Below are positions 39,872-48,724 of a stretch of DNA of 64,000 bases, in pieces. Position 1 is the first letter of the stretch, and each line of letters starts with the position of its first letter. A model generated the notes under the pieces. That model worked only from the letters and a program-made list of their open reading frames with translations. It was not told the DNA's origin and did no database searches. A program made the position numbers and the translations under genes. This DNA comes from an uncultured Clostridia bacterium (GTDB taxonomy: Bacteria; Bacillota; Clostridia; TANB77; CAG-508): assembly GCA_934121905.1 (NCBI GenBank), contig CAKOVI010000009.1:14209-78208 (forward strand). Direction: 5' to 3'.

Positions 39872-40945
39872 TTAGTCTATAATTTGTTCTAATTTTTCGA
39901 TTATTTTTTCATTGAATTCTTTAGGATTAAATTTTTCCATGTTAAAGCCTTTTTCAATGTATTGTTTCATTCCTTCATATACTCCGTTTTCTGTTTTTTC
40001 TACAACAATTCCGTATTTTCCTTTTATGTCTTTTTTACTATCTGACACATTTGTGGTTATTATTGGTTTTCCTAAAATCAAGCTTTCTATAAATACAACT
40101 GGATATCCTTCAAAATCCGATGACATTAGTAAACAATCACTTTTTTCTAAGTATGGATACGGATTGGATTTCTTTCCTAAAAAGATTATATTTGAAACAT
40201 CTTTTGCTTCTTTTTTATAAAGTTCATTATCTGGACCATCACCTACAAAAATAACTCTAAATATATATCCTTCTTGATTCAGCTTTTTAGCTGCATTTAT
40301 TATTCTTGTTAGCCTTTTTTGTTTTTCATCGTGTCTTCCTAGATTTATAAATGTTATAATATTATTTTCTTTTTCCAAGTCTGTAATTTTTTCTTGTGAT
40401 TTTTTTAGAACTTTTTCGTAATCTATCAAATTGTTGCATTTTACACATTTACTTTTTAATTCTTCAAAGTTTTGTTCAAATATTAATTTATCATATTCTG
40501 ATACAAAAACTATTTTTTCAAATTCTTTTGCTTTTAAATTTTCGAAGAATTTTTTGTATTCATTTACATTGTTATTGTAAAAACTCATATAGTCATTGTG
40601 TACCCATAATGCACTTTTTTTACCTGCTGTTCTTGAAACAAATGATGCCGAGTAACTGTATGTTGCATAACATGCTGCAAAATCAAATTTATTTTTGTAT
40701 TTGATTTTAAAAATTTGTTGTTTTAGAAAGTTTATTCCTTTTCTTATTAATTTTATTTTGTTGTTATTTGGCTTATATGTAATAATTTTTATATCTTTGG
40801 GGATATCTTGTAAAAATATCCCCTCTTTTTTTTCTAAACATATTGTTATTTCATACTTCGAGTGTATATTTTTAAGTAATGTTATTAATGCTGTTTCTAT
40901 TCCTCCAACATCTAAAGAATAGGCAGAAAATAGTATTTTTTTCAT
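39872..40945 (-). CDS. Family 4 glycosyltransferase
   Basis: 357 residues, GT-B fold. Start MKKILFSAYSLDVGGIETALITLL (residues 1-24), nucleotide-sugar site LMSSDFEGYPVVFIESLILGKP with the E(x7)E motif, and FVGDGPDNELYKKEA. It resembles poly-glycerol phosphate or capsular transferases of firmicutes. It shares its upstream boundary with recX (the ATG abuts the recX stop), so it is in the same transcript. Acceptor unknown. Confidence 0.87.
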   Translation of the reverse strand: MKKILFSAYSLDVGGIETALITLLKNIHSKYEITICLEKKEGIFLQDIPKDIKIITYKPNNNKIKLIRKGINFLKQQIFKIKYKNKFDFAACYATYSYSASFVSRTAGKKSALWVHNDYMSFYNNNVNEYKKFFENLKAKEFEKIVFVSEYDKLIFEQNFEELKSKCVKCNNLIDYEKVLKKSQEKITDLEKENNIITFINLGRHDEKQKRLTRIINAAKKLNQEGYIFRVIFVGDGPDNELYKKEAKDVSNIIFLGKKSNPYPYLEKSDCLLMSSDFEGYPVVFIESLILGKPIITTNVSDSKKDIKGKYGIVVEKTENGVYEGMKQYIEKGFNMEKFNPKEFNEKIIEKLEQIID

Positions 40946-41403
40946 TATTCTCCCTTCTCAATTTGGTCAAATGCCTTGTTTATGTTTTCTTTTTTATATC
41001 CTTTTTTTAATAAAAATGTTATTATTTCTTGTTTTTCCAAATCTCTTTGTTTTTTTATAATTATTTTTGATGCAGAATTTATTTCATAATCTGTCAATTC
41101 TTCTTTATTTTCATACATATAGTCCTCTATTAAATCTTTACTTAATCCTTTTGCTAGCAGCTTGTACCTTAGTTCTAACTGTGACATGTTTTTTAAAATT
41201 TTAAAATTATTAATAAGTCTATCAATATAATCTTTATCATCAATATATTTTGCTTGTTTTAAGTATTCTATTATATCTTCAAGCATTTGTTCATCAATGA
41301 CATTTTGAAATTTTGTTCTTACCTCATTTTCTGTTCTTCTTTTGTATAATATATATTTTAATACCTTTGTTTTTCCTTTATCAAATTCTTCTACTGAATA
41401 CAT
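40945..41403 (-). CDS. recX: Regulatory protein RecX
   Basis: 152 residues made of three-helix repeats, the RecX fold: YILYKRRTENEVRTKF, YLKQAKYIDDKDYIDRLI, LELRYKLLAKGLSKDLIE and the C-terminal KKGYKKENINKAFD. RecX binds RecA filaments and modulates their activity. recA is not in this window. The start follows TAGGAGGC. It overlaps the glycosyltransferase gene by one base. Confidence 0.88.
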   Translation of the reverse strand: MYSVEEFDKGKTKVLKYILYKRRTENEVRTKFQNVIDEQMLEDIIEYLKQAKYIDDKDYIDRLINNFKILKNMSQLELRYKLLAKGLSKDLIEDYMYENKEELTDYEINSASKIIIKKQRDLEKQEIITFLLKKGYKKENINKAFDQIEKGE

Positions 41404-41558
41404 TAATTAGCCTCCTAATTTTGCCTATATTTTATCAAAAAAAAATTTTTTTTACAATATATTTTACAATTTTAAAGAAAAATATAGACAAAAAGTCTTA
41501 AAATGTGTTAAGATATTGTTATTGTAAATCAAAGGAAAAATCATAAGGAGGAATAATT

Positions 41559-41987
41559 ATGTCAAAATTAACAAAAATAATATTATTATGTTTATTAGCA
41601 ATAATATTTTCATATAGTTATTGCTATGGTATTGATTTAAATTTAGCAGAAAATAAAACCTCAGAAAATTCAACTGCTGGAAACACATCTGCTACTGCTG
41701 AAAATTCCACAGCTGGTTCTCAAAGTAGCAATGGAAATTCGGCTAATCCCACTTCATCTAGCTCTGCTTCTTCAAATTCCACAAAAAATACTGCTGGAAG
41801 CTCAAAGTCGTCAAATACTGCAAATACCGCATCAAATACTTCTCAAGTATCTGTAAGTAGTGTTGCAGATGTTCAAAAATCCGGAAATTCTACTATAACA
41901 AATATAATAAACATTGCTTTAATCGTAATTGGTATTTTGTTAATCTTTTTTGCAATAGCAATTTTAATAAGATTAAGCAGTAATTAA
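41559..41987 (+). CDS. Exported Ser/Asn/Thr-rich protein with C-terminal membrane helix
   Basis: 142 residues. Signal peptide (1-24, ending YCYG), a low-complexity middle (about 35-105) almost entirely Ser, Asn, Thr, Ala and Gly, and a C-terminal transmembrane helix (about 114-136). That gives a small surface stalk anchored at its C-terminus. AAGGAGGAATAA lies before ATG and a terminator follows the stop. The next gene has the same architecture but no obvious sequence identity. Function unknown. Confidence 0.78.
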   Translation: MSKLTKIILLCLLAIIFSYSYCYGIDLNLAENKTSENSTAGNTSATAENSTAGSQSSNGNSANPTSSSSASSNSTKNTAGSSKSSNTANTASNTSQVSVSSVADVQKSGNSTITNIINIALIVIGILLIFFAIAILIRLSSN

Positions 41988-41991
41988 ATTT

Positions 41992-42023
41992 TTCAAGCAA
42001 TTTTTTAGTTGCTTGAATTTTTT
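41992..42023 (+). terminator. Intrinsic terminator
   Basis: Stem TTCAAGCAA / TTGCTTGAA with an eight-base loop and seven T residues. It separates the two small exported-protein genes. Confidence 0.85.
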
Positions 42024-42101
42024 TCATAGTATATTTTATCCTAAAAAAATAATAATATTATTAGGTTTATTTTTAAACTAATTTTTTAGGAGGATAAAAA
42101 A

Positions 42102-42548
42102 ATGCAAAAAAAATGTTTATTTAGTTTATTACTATTAACTTTTGCTATAATATTTACATTTAGTTATACATTTGCAACAGATGATAATAAAAATCCTATT
42201 GAAGAAGCCGCAAATTCTGTAAGAAATGTTGTTGGTGATGCAGAAAATGTTGTTGAAAATGCTGCTAAAGATGTTTCAAATACATCTAAAGATATGACAA
42301 AAGACATGGAAAACGGTGCTTCTAGAACTACAAATAACATGAATACAGCATTTACAAATAACAATAATACCGGAAATTATACAGCCACAAGAACTGCAAC
42401 TACCACAGATAACACTTTATTGGGAATGAATTCAACAACTTGGATTTGGCTTATTTTAGCCATTGTTGCTGTCGCTATTGTTGCTTTAGTTTATTATTAT
42501 ACTGTAGGTGTTTCAAATAGAAATAATTATAATGATAGTAATGATTAA
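42102..42548 (+). CDS. Exported small protein with amphipathic repeat region and C-terminal membrane helix
   Basis: 148 residues. Signal peptide (1-25, ending TFAT), a helical region with repeated VxxxAxxVxxNAAKD units (about 33-66) resembling YtxH or late-embryogenesis-type proteins, a Thr/Asn-rich linker and a transmembrane helix (about 112-136) ending NYNDSND. Same design as the gene before it. TAGGAGGATAA lies upstream. A surface spacer or envelope-stress protein is possible, but no function is shown. Confidence 0.75.
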   Translation: MQKKCLFSLLLLTFAIIFTFSYTFATDDNKNPIEEAANSVRNVVGDAENVVENAAKDVSNTSKDMTKDMENGASRTTNNMNTAFTNNNNTGNYTATRTATTTDNTLLGMNSTTWIWLILAIVAVAIVALVYYYTVGVSNRNNYNDSND

Positions 42549-42569
42549 TTTTATTAAAAACTTTTACCT

Positions 42570-42606
42570 ATTAAAGAGCTTAAGGTTAAAATCTAGGCTC
42601 TTTAAT
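42570..42606 (+). terminator. Hairpin after the second exported-protein gene
   Basis: Stem ATTAAAGAGC / GCTCTTTAAT with a 17-base loop and no strong T run. It lies between 42548 and the RluA gene. Weak terminator or leader hairpin. Confidence 0.55.
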
Positions 42607-42630
42607 GGGAATTTATTTTAAGGAGCTTTT

Positions 42631-43485
42631 ATGGTTTTAAAATATAATGTAAATACTGATAATTTAACTATTAATTACATATTAAAAAATGAATTAAAAA
42701 TATCTTCTAGACTTTTTAGTAAATTAGTTAAAAATAATCTTGTAACATTAAATGGAAATCCTTGTGACACAAGGTGTTTAACTCATATTGGTGATACTAT
42801 TTTTATCAATCTTGATTATGATGAGGATAATTCAAATATCGTTTCAACAAAAATGGATTTGGATATAATATATGAAGATGATTCGTTTATAATTTTAAAT
42901 AAGCCAAAGAATATTGCTGTACATCCATCTTATCAGCATTTCGCCAATTCTCTTTCAAATGGATTAAAATATTATTTTGATTCGATAAATCTACATAAAA
43001 AAATAAGACCTGTAAATCGTCTTGACTTAAATACTTCTGGTCTAATTTTGTTTGCTAAAAATGAATATGTTCAAGAATGTTTAATAAGGCAAATGGCTGA
43101 AAATACTTTTAAAAAAGAGTATTTAGCAGTTGTAACAGGAAAACTTGATGTTACTTCTGGTACCATTAATAAACCAATTGCCAGAAAACCTGGCAGTATT
43201 ATTGAAAGATGTATTTCAGAAAATGGTAAACCTTCTGTTACTCACTTTGAGGTTTTAAAAGAATTTGATACTTGCAGTTTGGTTAAATGTTCCCTAGAAA
43301 CTGGCAGGACTCACCAAATCCGTGTTCATTTTGCATCTATCGGTCACCCTTTGGTTGGTGATGATTTATATGGTATAGCTTCTGATTTAGTTGATGGTCA
43401 GGCTTTGATTTGTTATAGTCTTAGTTTTAAGCACCCTGTTAGTGGTGAAGATTTTTCAAAGACCATTAGGGTCGAATCTTTTTGA
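42631..43485 (+). CDS. RluA-family pseudouridine synthase
   Basis: 284 residues. N-terminal S4-like RNA-binding domain (about 15-75), catalytic motif RLDLNTSGLILFAKN with the nucleophilic Asp, then RTHQIRVHFASIGHPLVGDDLYG typical of RluA/RluD. It isomerises uridines in rRNA or tRNA. Which position (RluD-like 23S or RluA-like) cannot be told. AAGGAGCTTTT before ATG. The 3' end runs close to repeat R13 and faces der convergently. Confidence 0.92.
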   Translation: MVLKYNVNTDNLTINYILKNELKISSRLFSKLVKNNLVTLNGNPCDTRCLTHIGDTIFINLDYDEDNSNIVSTKMDLDIIYEDDSFIILNKPKNIAVHPSYQHFANSLSNGLKYYFDSINLHKKIRPVNRLDLNTSGLILFAKNEYVQECLIRQMAENTFKKEYLAVVTGKLDVTSGTINKPIARKPGSIIERCISENGKPSVTHFEVLKEFDTCSLVKCSLETGRTHQIRVHFASIGHPLVGDDLYGIASDLVDGQALICYSLSFKHPVSGEDFSKTIRVESF

Positions 43486-43499
43486 TTCCATTTTTGTCA

Positions 43500-43541
43500 A
43501 AAGAACCGTTTCCTTTTGTGAAAAGAAACGGTCCTTTTACG
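43500..43541. repeat. REP-like palindrome R13 (degenerate)
   Basis: AAAGAACCGTTTCCTTTTG and AAAAGAAACGGTCCTTTTACG in opposite orientation, between the convergent RluA gene and der. The leading GGGG is lost in one arm. Confidence 0.8.
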
Positions 43542-43549
43542 AAATTTTT

Positions 43550-44881
43550 TTACATTACATCTTTATCCAATTTTTCTCTAACAATAATTCTAATAGGAGT
43601 TCCTTGTAAACCAAACTCTTTTCTTATTTGATTCACCAAATATCTCTCATAAGAAAAATGGAATAAATCCTTCGAATTTACAAATATAACAAATGTTGGT
43701 GGCTTTGTTGAAGCTTGTGTACCATAAAAAATTTTAAGTTTTTTACCTTTATCTGATGGTGGTTGAACAATTGCAATTGCCTCATTTATAACTTGATTCA
43801 ACTGACTTGTCGTAACTCTCTTAGCATTTTGCTTAGCTACATCATTTATCATTCCAAATAGTTTATCAACTCTTTGACCAGTTTTAGCAGAAATAAACAT
43901 TACAGGTGCATATGATAAGTATGATAATTTTTCATATATTGCTTTTCTATATTTTTCTAATGTTCCTGTATCTTTTTCATATTCATCCCATTTATTTACA
44001 ACAATTATTATACCTTTTCCAGCCTCATGTGCCTCTCCTGCAATCTTGGCATCTTGTTCTGTTACACCTTCATTTGCATCTATTAACATTAAACATACAT
44101 CTGCTCTTTCTATTGCAAATAAAGACCTAAGCACACTATATTTTTCAATTTTTTCTGTGACTTTACTTTTTCTTCTAATTCCTGCTGTATCAATAAAAGT
44201 ATATTTTCCGTGTTCATTTTCAAAATATGAATCTATTGCATCACGAGTCGTACCTGCGATATTGCTTACTATATTTCTGTTTTCACCTAAAATTTTATTT
44301 ATTAATGATGATTTTCCAACATTTGGCTTCCCAATAACTGCTACTTTTATTCTTTCACTGTCTTCATCGTTGTCTGCTTCTTTTGGAAGATTATCATAAA
44401 CTTTATCTAACACATCACCAATTCCTTGAGCATTACTTGCAGATACTGGCATTGGGTCTCCTATTCCTAAATTGTAAAATTCATATATATCTGATTGGAA
44501 TTTTTGGAAACTATCGGCTTTATTGCAAACTAATATTATTGGCTTTTTAGATTTTTTAAGCATTAATGCAATTTCTTCATCTGCACTTGTTACCCCTTGA
44601 CGTACATCTGTTACAAATATTATTACATCTGCTATATCTATTGCAATATTTGCTTGAAGTCTCATTTGAGTTAATATTACATCATTTTTTTCAGGTTCAA
44701 TTCCTCCTGTATCTATTAATGTAAAGTTTTTTCCTCTCCAATTACTTTCTCCATATATTCTGTCTCTTGTAACTCCTGGGGTATCTTCTACTATTGATAT
44801 TCTGCTTCCTACTATATAATTAAAAAATGTTGACTTTCCAACATTTGGTCTTCCAATTATTGCAACTACTGGTTTTGACAT
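43550..44881 (-). CDS. der: Ribosome assembly GTPase Der (EngA)
   Basis: 443 residues. Two tandem G domains: GRPNVGKSTFFN, DTPGVTRD, DTGGIE, CNKAD, and GKPNVGKSSLIN, DTAGIRRKSK, VNKWDEYE. A C-terminal KH-like domain follows. Acts in 50S subunit assembly. Length is typical. The start has GAAGAGGTGAAA upstream. Confidence 0.96.
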   Translation of the reverse strand: MSKPVVAIIGRPNVGKSTFFNYIVGSRISIVEDTPGVTRDRIYGESNWRGKNFTLIDTGGIEPEKNDVILTQMRLQANIAIDIADVIIFVTDVRQGVTSADEEIALMLKKSKKPIILVCNKADSFQKFQSDIYEFYNLGIGDPMPVSASNAQGIGDVLDKVYDNLPKEADNDEDSERIKVAVIGKPNVGKSSLINKILGENRNIVSNIAGTTRDAIDSYFENEHGKYTFIDTAGIRRKSKVTEKIEKYSVLRSLFAIERADVCLMLIDANEGVTEQDAKIAGEAHEAGKGIIIVVNKWDEYEKDTGTLEKYRKAIYEKLSYLSYAPVMFISAKTGQRVDKLFGMINDVAKQNAKRVTTSQLNQVINEAIAIVQPPSDKGKKLKIFYGTQASTKPPTFVIFVNSKDLFHFSYERYLVNQIRKEFGLQGTPIRIIVREKLDKDVM

Positions 44882-45054
44882 TTATTTCACCTCTTCTTTT
44901 TACATTTTTATATTTTACTACATTTTTACTATTTTGGCAAGATTTACATAACATTTATTACAGAAAAGCGTTTTCTTTTTCATCTGCTTCTAACTTCAAT
45001 ATATTTTTGCACAAAAAAGTCGACATACAATAGTGATTTTTATCAGCAATATTA

Positions 45055-45287
45055 TTAATTCAAACATATTTTTCTAATTTCATTTATTCTTCCATTAATT
45101 TCCTCTATATCAATTTTCCCATTTCTTCATATGATTTGAAATTTTTTCTGTAAAGAATAATTCCGCCTATTTTATATTTTAATATTAATTTTCTTGTTCT
45201 TTCTGTAATTTTGCTTCCATCTATTCCAACAATTATCATTTGACCAATTTTTTCTTCTAAACTTAAATCTTCTATTTTTAATTCCAT
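45055..45287 (-). pseudogene. Internally deleted remnant of a GH3 beta-N-acetylhexosaminidase (nagZ-like)
   Basis: The first 60 codons encode the N-terminus of a GH3 NagZ-like enzyme (LSLEEKIGQMIIVGIDG, IGGIILYRKNFKSYEEM) and then stop at TAG. Directly after, in another frame, KIDIEEINGRINEIRKICLN reads like the C-terminal helix of the same family. The whole catalytic middle (over 250 residues, including the KH(F/P)GxG region) is missing. An internal deletion plus frame change is the simplest account. No CGG codon lies at the junction, so this is not one of the frameshift sites. The preceding gene overlaps its start by 10 bp. The stretch 44882-45054 beyond it shows no gene. Confidence 0.7.
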
Positions 45288-46387
45288 ATTTTTTCCTTAT
45301 CTCCAACATATTGTGTTGCAATTCTATTTTCAGGTTTTATATCAAACATATACAAAATAGCTAAAAATACCCATTCTAATGGTTTCATAATAATATATGT
45401 AATATCTGCTTTAGTAGCAGTATTTATGTGCTTAGAAATAGGATATCCATATTTATCATAAATATATCTCACAAAGTGATGAAATCTAGGTGTTTTTTCT
45501 TGAATTAAATCCTCAAATGCATTTGCAACACATAGTTGTCTATTTACAACAATTTTTTCACCATGTCTAATACCCATTCTTATTGGTCTTACCAATTTTT
45601 TATGACCTCTTAATGAAACCGTACATAAATAATGTGCATCATATGTAACAGATGGTGGTGATACTTTAGCAGACAAAGTCCAATCACTAGTTTCCAAGAA
45701 TGCTTTTATTGCTTCATCTGGTCTTTGCCCAAATAGCACTAATATGCAAATTAATATAGCCATAAGTGGTATTGATAATATAATAGCTAAAATTGGCCAA
45801 TTATCTGTATCATAAAGAATTTTACTACATTTATTTAAAATTTTATTATTATATTCTTTTTGCTCTAAATTTTGTTCTTTATATACTTTCATAATTTCTA
45901 TTTGAGCTCTTAAACTACATAGTATATAATTTATTGGAAAAATAGCAAAAAATGGTACTTCTATTATATCAAAATTTTTGCTTATCTGAATTATGAACAT
46001 TACCATATATATTGAGCAAATTACAGTCCCAGACATTGCACATACAATAGCCAATGGCGGTAAGTTTAATTTTCTTTTTCTTATCAATATATAAGATATA
46101 AGTCCTACCGCAAATATTCCAAGAACAGTTGGCATGCTCCAAGAAGCTATTGGGCTGTGTACTTCTATTTCAAGTCCTCCTAGTCTTAGACTCTCTGTGT
46201 AATCCTTAAATTCCAGAACTATATACCAGAATGCAGTCAAAAATATTCCTAAAATAAAGGTTGTGTAATCAATAAAGTTTTCCTTTATTTTTTTCTTTTT
46301 AAATAAATTTATTATATTAAATATTGTTAAAAGTGCAGGTGTAATTACACATATAAATAATACTATTATACATATTAATGTTGCCAT
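45278..46387 (-). CDS. Multi-spanning membrane protein with conserved C-terminal domain, unknown
   Basis: 369 residues. About seven hydrophobic helices in the first 225 residues, then a soluble domain with a striking conserved-looking block: HYLCTVSLRGHKKLVRP, GIRHGEKIVVNRQLCVANAF and RFHHFVRYIYDKYGYP. It may belong to the DUF6688 group of membrane proteins, but I am not certain. The many His and Arg residues suggest a metal or phosphate site. It overlaps the nagZ remnant and follows the 47935 gene by 9 bp, so these are co-transcribed. Confidence 0.7.
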   Translation of the reverse strand: MATLICIIVLFICVITPALLTIFNIINLFKKKKIKENFIDYTTFILGIFLTAFWYIVLEFKDYTESLRLGGLEIEVHSPIASWSMPTVLGIFAVGLISYILIRKRKLNLPPLAIVCAMSGTVICSIYMVMFIIQISKNFDIIEVPFFAIFPINYILCSLRAQIEIMKVYKEQNLEQKEYNNKILNKCSKILYDTDNWPILAIILSIPLMAILICILVLFGQRPDEAIKAFLETSDWTLSAKVSPPSVTYDAHYLCTVSLRGHKKLVRPIRMGIRHGEKIVVNRQLCVANAFEDLIQEKTPRFHHFVRYIYDKYGYPISKHINTATKADITYIIMKPLEWVFLAILYMFDIKPENRIATQYVGDKEKIWN

Positions 46388-46396
46388 TTTTCCTCC

Positions 46397-47935
46397 TTAA
46401 TCTGCAATATATTCTATTGTTTTTACAAATCCATTTATATTATCTACATCGGTTATTTTTGTGTCTAAAGTTATATCACACATTTCGTGTAATACATAAC
46501 CATAGTTTGATTGTAAATGATATCCCATTCCTAAAAATGTTTCTGTTTGATTATTTACATTTAATTTTATTGGATATGTAAAATTGTCATAACTATAAAG
46601 AACTATTATATACCCTTTTCCGTCACTATCTATATTTGTATATTCAATCGACATTCCATCAATTCTATATGTGTCTTTAAGATATCTTTGTATTTCTTCT
46701 TTTGCAGTATCTTTTGAACTTCTTTTTATACTAACTGCCTGTATATTTTGAATATTGTCATTTGGGTCTGTGGTTTCTCCTTCTACATATACCAAATCGC
46801 CAACGTTTAAATCTGAAAACTGAATTTTGCTATTATTTTCGTATTCTTTTATTGATGTTTCACTATTTATATTTACATTTGCTGTTATTATTTGACTATC
46901 ATAACCTATTTGTATTTGATTGTCTTTTATGCTCGTTATAATTCCACTAGATGTAACATTAATTTGTGTATTATCACTAATACTTGTATTTTGTTCATTT
47001 GAAGCATTTTCTAGATATATGCAATTTGTATTTACAACCTTACTTACTATAAGAACATTTACTTGATAATCACTTCTTGTATTTCCAAGCTTATATTTTA
47101 TATTTCCAATATTTTGCTTTATTTCGTTTATGTCATATTTCGAAATTGTTATTATTACATTTTCTTTTTCAAAATCTACATCTTTTAATTGGTTATTTGA
47201 TTTGAAATTTAATTGTTTTAATAAATTTTCATATCTATTCTCATCATATTCTATAACTGTTTGATAAACATTATTTTGATATATCCCACTCTGTTTTAAC
47301 TCTATATCTACATTTGTAGGTAATTCTTTTAGAGCATTTTCTGAAGTATAACTATTGTTTTTATCAAAATTATATTTTGTCATTTCTTTTGTTTGACTAT
47401 CTAATTTTGCCGTTAATCCTTTTACATCATCAAGCGATGTTTTTATAACTTGCCCACTGTCTGTAAATCTCCTTATTATGCCTATTTCGCTTTCTTCTAG
47501 CATAAATACAATGTTTTTGCTCTTTGTATTATAATCAAATTCTACAAAACTCCCTTTATTTTCAAATTCTGCTATTTCATTTTCTGAATATACTTTACCT
47601 TCAATTGGGTTATATGTTCTGTTATATAATTCTGAATAGATTTTAGAATATGCTTTTGTTCCCTCTTGAATTATATAATAGTCACCATTAGTTTTCTTGT
47701 ATATTATTCTATCTGGTTGTTGTAATGTTAAGTTCTGACCTACTTGTCCTAATTCTCCTTGTTTTTCCTGATTTTTTTCTACTTTATATATCGCAAATAA
47801 AATTAGCCCTATACTTAATAGTAATATTAGACATTTTCCAGTTATTAACATTCTTTTATTTTTTTGTATTTTTCCAATAGCGGTTACAAGTATGCTTGTT
47901 ATAAAACAAATTATTATAATAAAATATATTGGCAT
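46397..47935 (-). CDS. Membrane-anchored extracellular protein, unknown
   Basis: About 512 residues from MPIYFIIIICFITSILV. Two N-terminal membrane helices (about 2-20 and 30-52) and a long extracellular part. Residues about 330-400 (GIITSIKDNQIQIGYDSQI, IQFSDLNVGDLVYVEGE) look like an OB-type DUF5666 domain. The open frame starts at 47959, but the upstream codons contain AAGGAGG, which serves the ATG at 47935. Part of a small operon with the membrane protein downstream. No enzymatic motif seen. Confidence 0.7.
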   Translation of the reverse strand: MPIYFIIIICFITSILVTAIGKIQKNKRMLITGKCLILLLSIGLILFAIYKVEKNQEKQGELGQVGQNLTLQQPDRIIYKKTNGDYYIIQEGTKAYSKIYSELYNRTYNPIEGKVYSENEIAEFENKGSFVEFDYNTKSKNIVFMLEESEIGIIRRFTDSGQVIKTSLDDVKGLTAKLDSQTKEMTKYNFDKNNSYTSENALKELPTNVDIELKQSGIYQNNVYQTVIEYDENRYENLLKQLNFKSNNQLKDVDFEKENVIITISKYDINEIKQNIGNIKYKLGNTRSDYQVNVLIVSKVVNTNCIYLENASNEQNTSISDNTQINVTSSGIITSIKDNQIQIGYDSQIITANVNINSETSIKEYENNSKIQFSDLNVGDLVYVEGETTDPNDNIQNIQAVSIKRSSKDTAKEEIQRYLKDTYRIDGMSIEYTNIDSDGKGYIIVLYSYDNFTYPIKLNVNNQTETFLGMGYHLQSNYGYVLHEMCDITLDTKITDVDNINGFVKTIEYIAD

Positions 47936-47948
47936 AATTTTTTCCTCC

Positions 47949-48608
47949 TTAAAAAACATTCTTCAATTGTTTTAATTCTTTTATCACGTAAACTCCTTCT
48001 AATTCATCTTTATATTCTTCTGCTTTATTTTTTATATCTCTCCATACAACATTTTTTATCCCTGCATCTATTGCTCCCTTTATATCCATTTTAAGGCTAT
48101 CTCCAACTATAGCAATTTCATCCATTTGAAATTTTCCCGCCGCTTGCTCAAAGCTTTCTTTATATGGTTTTGCATATTTTTCTGCTCCATAAAATTCAGT
48201 AAAAAATTTACATATTCCTATATTTTCAAGTCTTTTTATTTGAGATTCAATAAACCAATTTGTAAGTACTACTAATTCATATTTTTGAGATAGATATTCT
48301 AGTGTTTCAAAATCTTCCTTTGGATATTCTTTAGGTACTGCTATCTTTCCTATATTTTCTAGCCATATATCCATAAATTCATATGGCAAATGTAGATTTA
48401 GTTTTTCATTTAAGTAATCGATTACTTCTTTTTGGTCGAACTTTGTTTTTCCTTCCTCATATTCTGATTCCACTTCATTTATTTTTTTGTATAAATCGTT
48501 TGTTTTGGGATAATTTATTGTGTTTAAAGCTATATCTGCTGCTTTTTCGTATTCGTCTTTCCACATTATTAGTGTGTTATCTAAGTCAAATATTATTCTT
48601 TTTATCAT
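47949..48608 (-). CDS. HAD-family hydrolase
   Basis: About 219 residues from MIKRIIFDLDNTLIMW. HAD motif I is DLDNT, motif II is VVLTNW, the Lys of motif III is in GAEKYAKPYKE and motif IV is GDSLKMDIKGA. It resembles YjjG-type pyrimidine nucleotidases and other noncanonical phosphatases. The open frame extends to 48710, but AAGGAGTAAAG supports 48608. A terminator of the upstream ileS lies in the extension. Substrate unknown. Confidence 0.88.
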   Translation of the reverse strand: MIKRIIFDLDNTLIMWKDEYEKAADIALNTINYPKTNDLYKKINEVESEYEEGKTKFDQKEVIDYLNEKLNLHLPYEFMDIWLENIGKIAVPKEYPKEDFETLEYLSQKYELVVLTNWFIESQIKRLENIGICKFFTEFYGAEKYAKPYKESFEQAAGKFQMDEIAIVGDSLKMDIKGAIDAGIKNVVWRDIKNKAEEYKDELEGVYVIKELKQLKNVF

Positions 48609-48685
48609 TTTTTCTTTACTCCTTGTTTTATTAATTGTTAAAATCATATCATATTTTTCTTTGTTTGTCTTAAATTTTTCCAAAA

Positions 48686-48716
48686 AAGTATGTGAAATTA
48701 AAAATCTCACATACTT
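48686..48716 (-). terminator. Terminator of ileS
   Basis: 10-bp stem AAGTATGTGA / TCACATACTT followed on the minus strand by TTTTTGG. Eight bases after the ileS stop. Confidence 0.82.
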
Positions 48717-48724
48717 AAAAAATC

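Noticed and set aside
45055..45287. The nagZ remnant as a fourth CGG frameshift gene
   Set aside because: There is no CGG at the junction and most of the catalytic domain is absent, so a shift cannot restore it.
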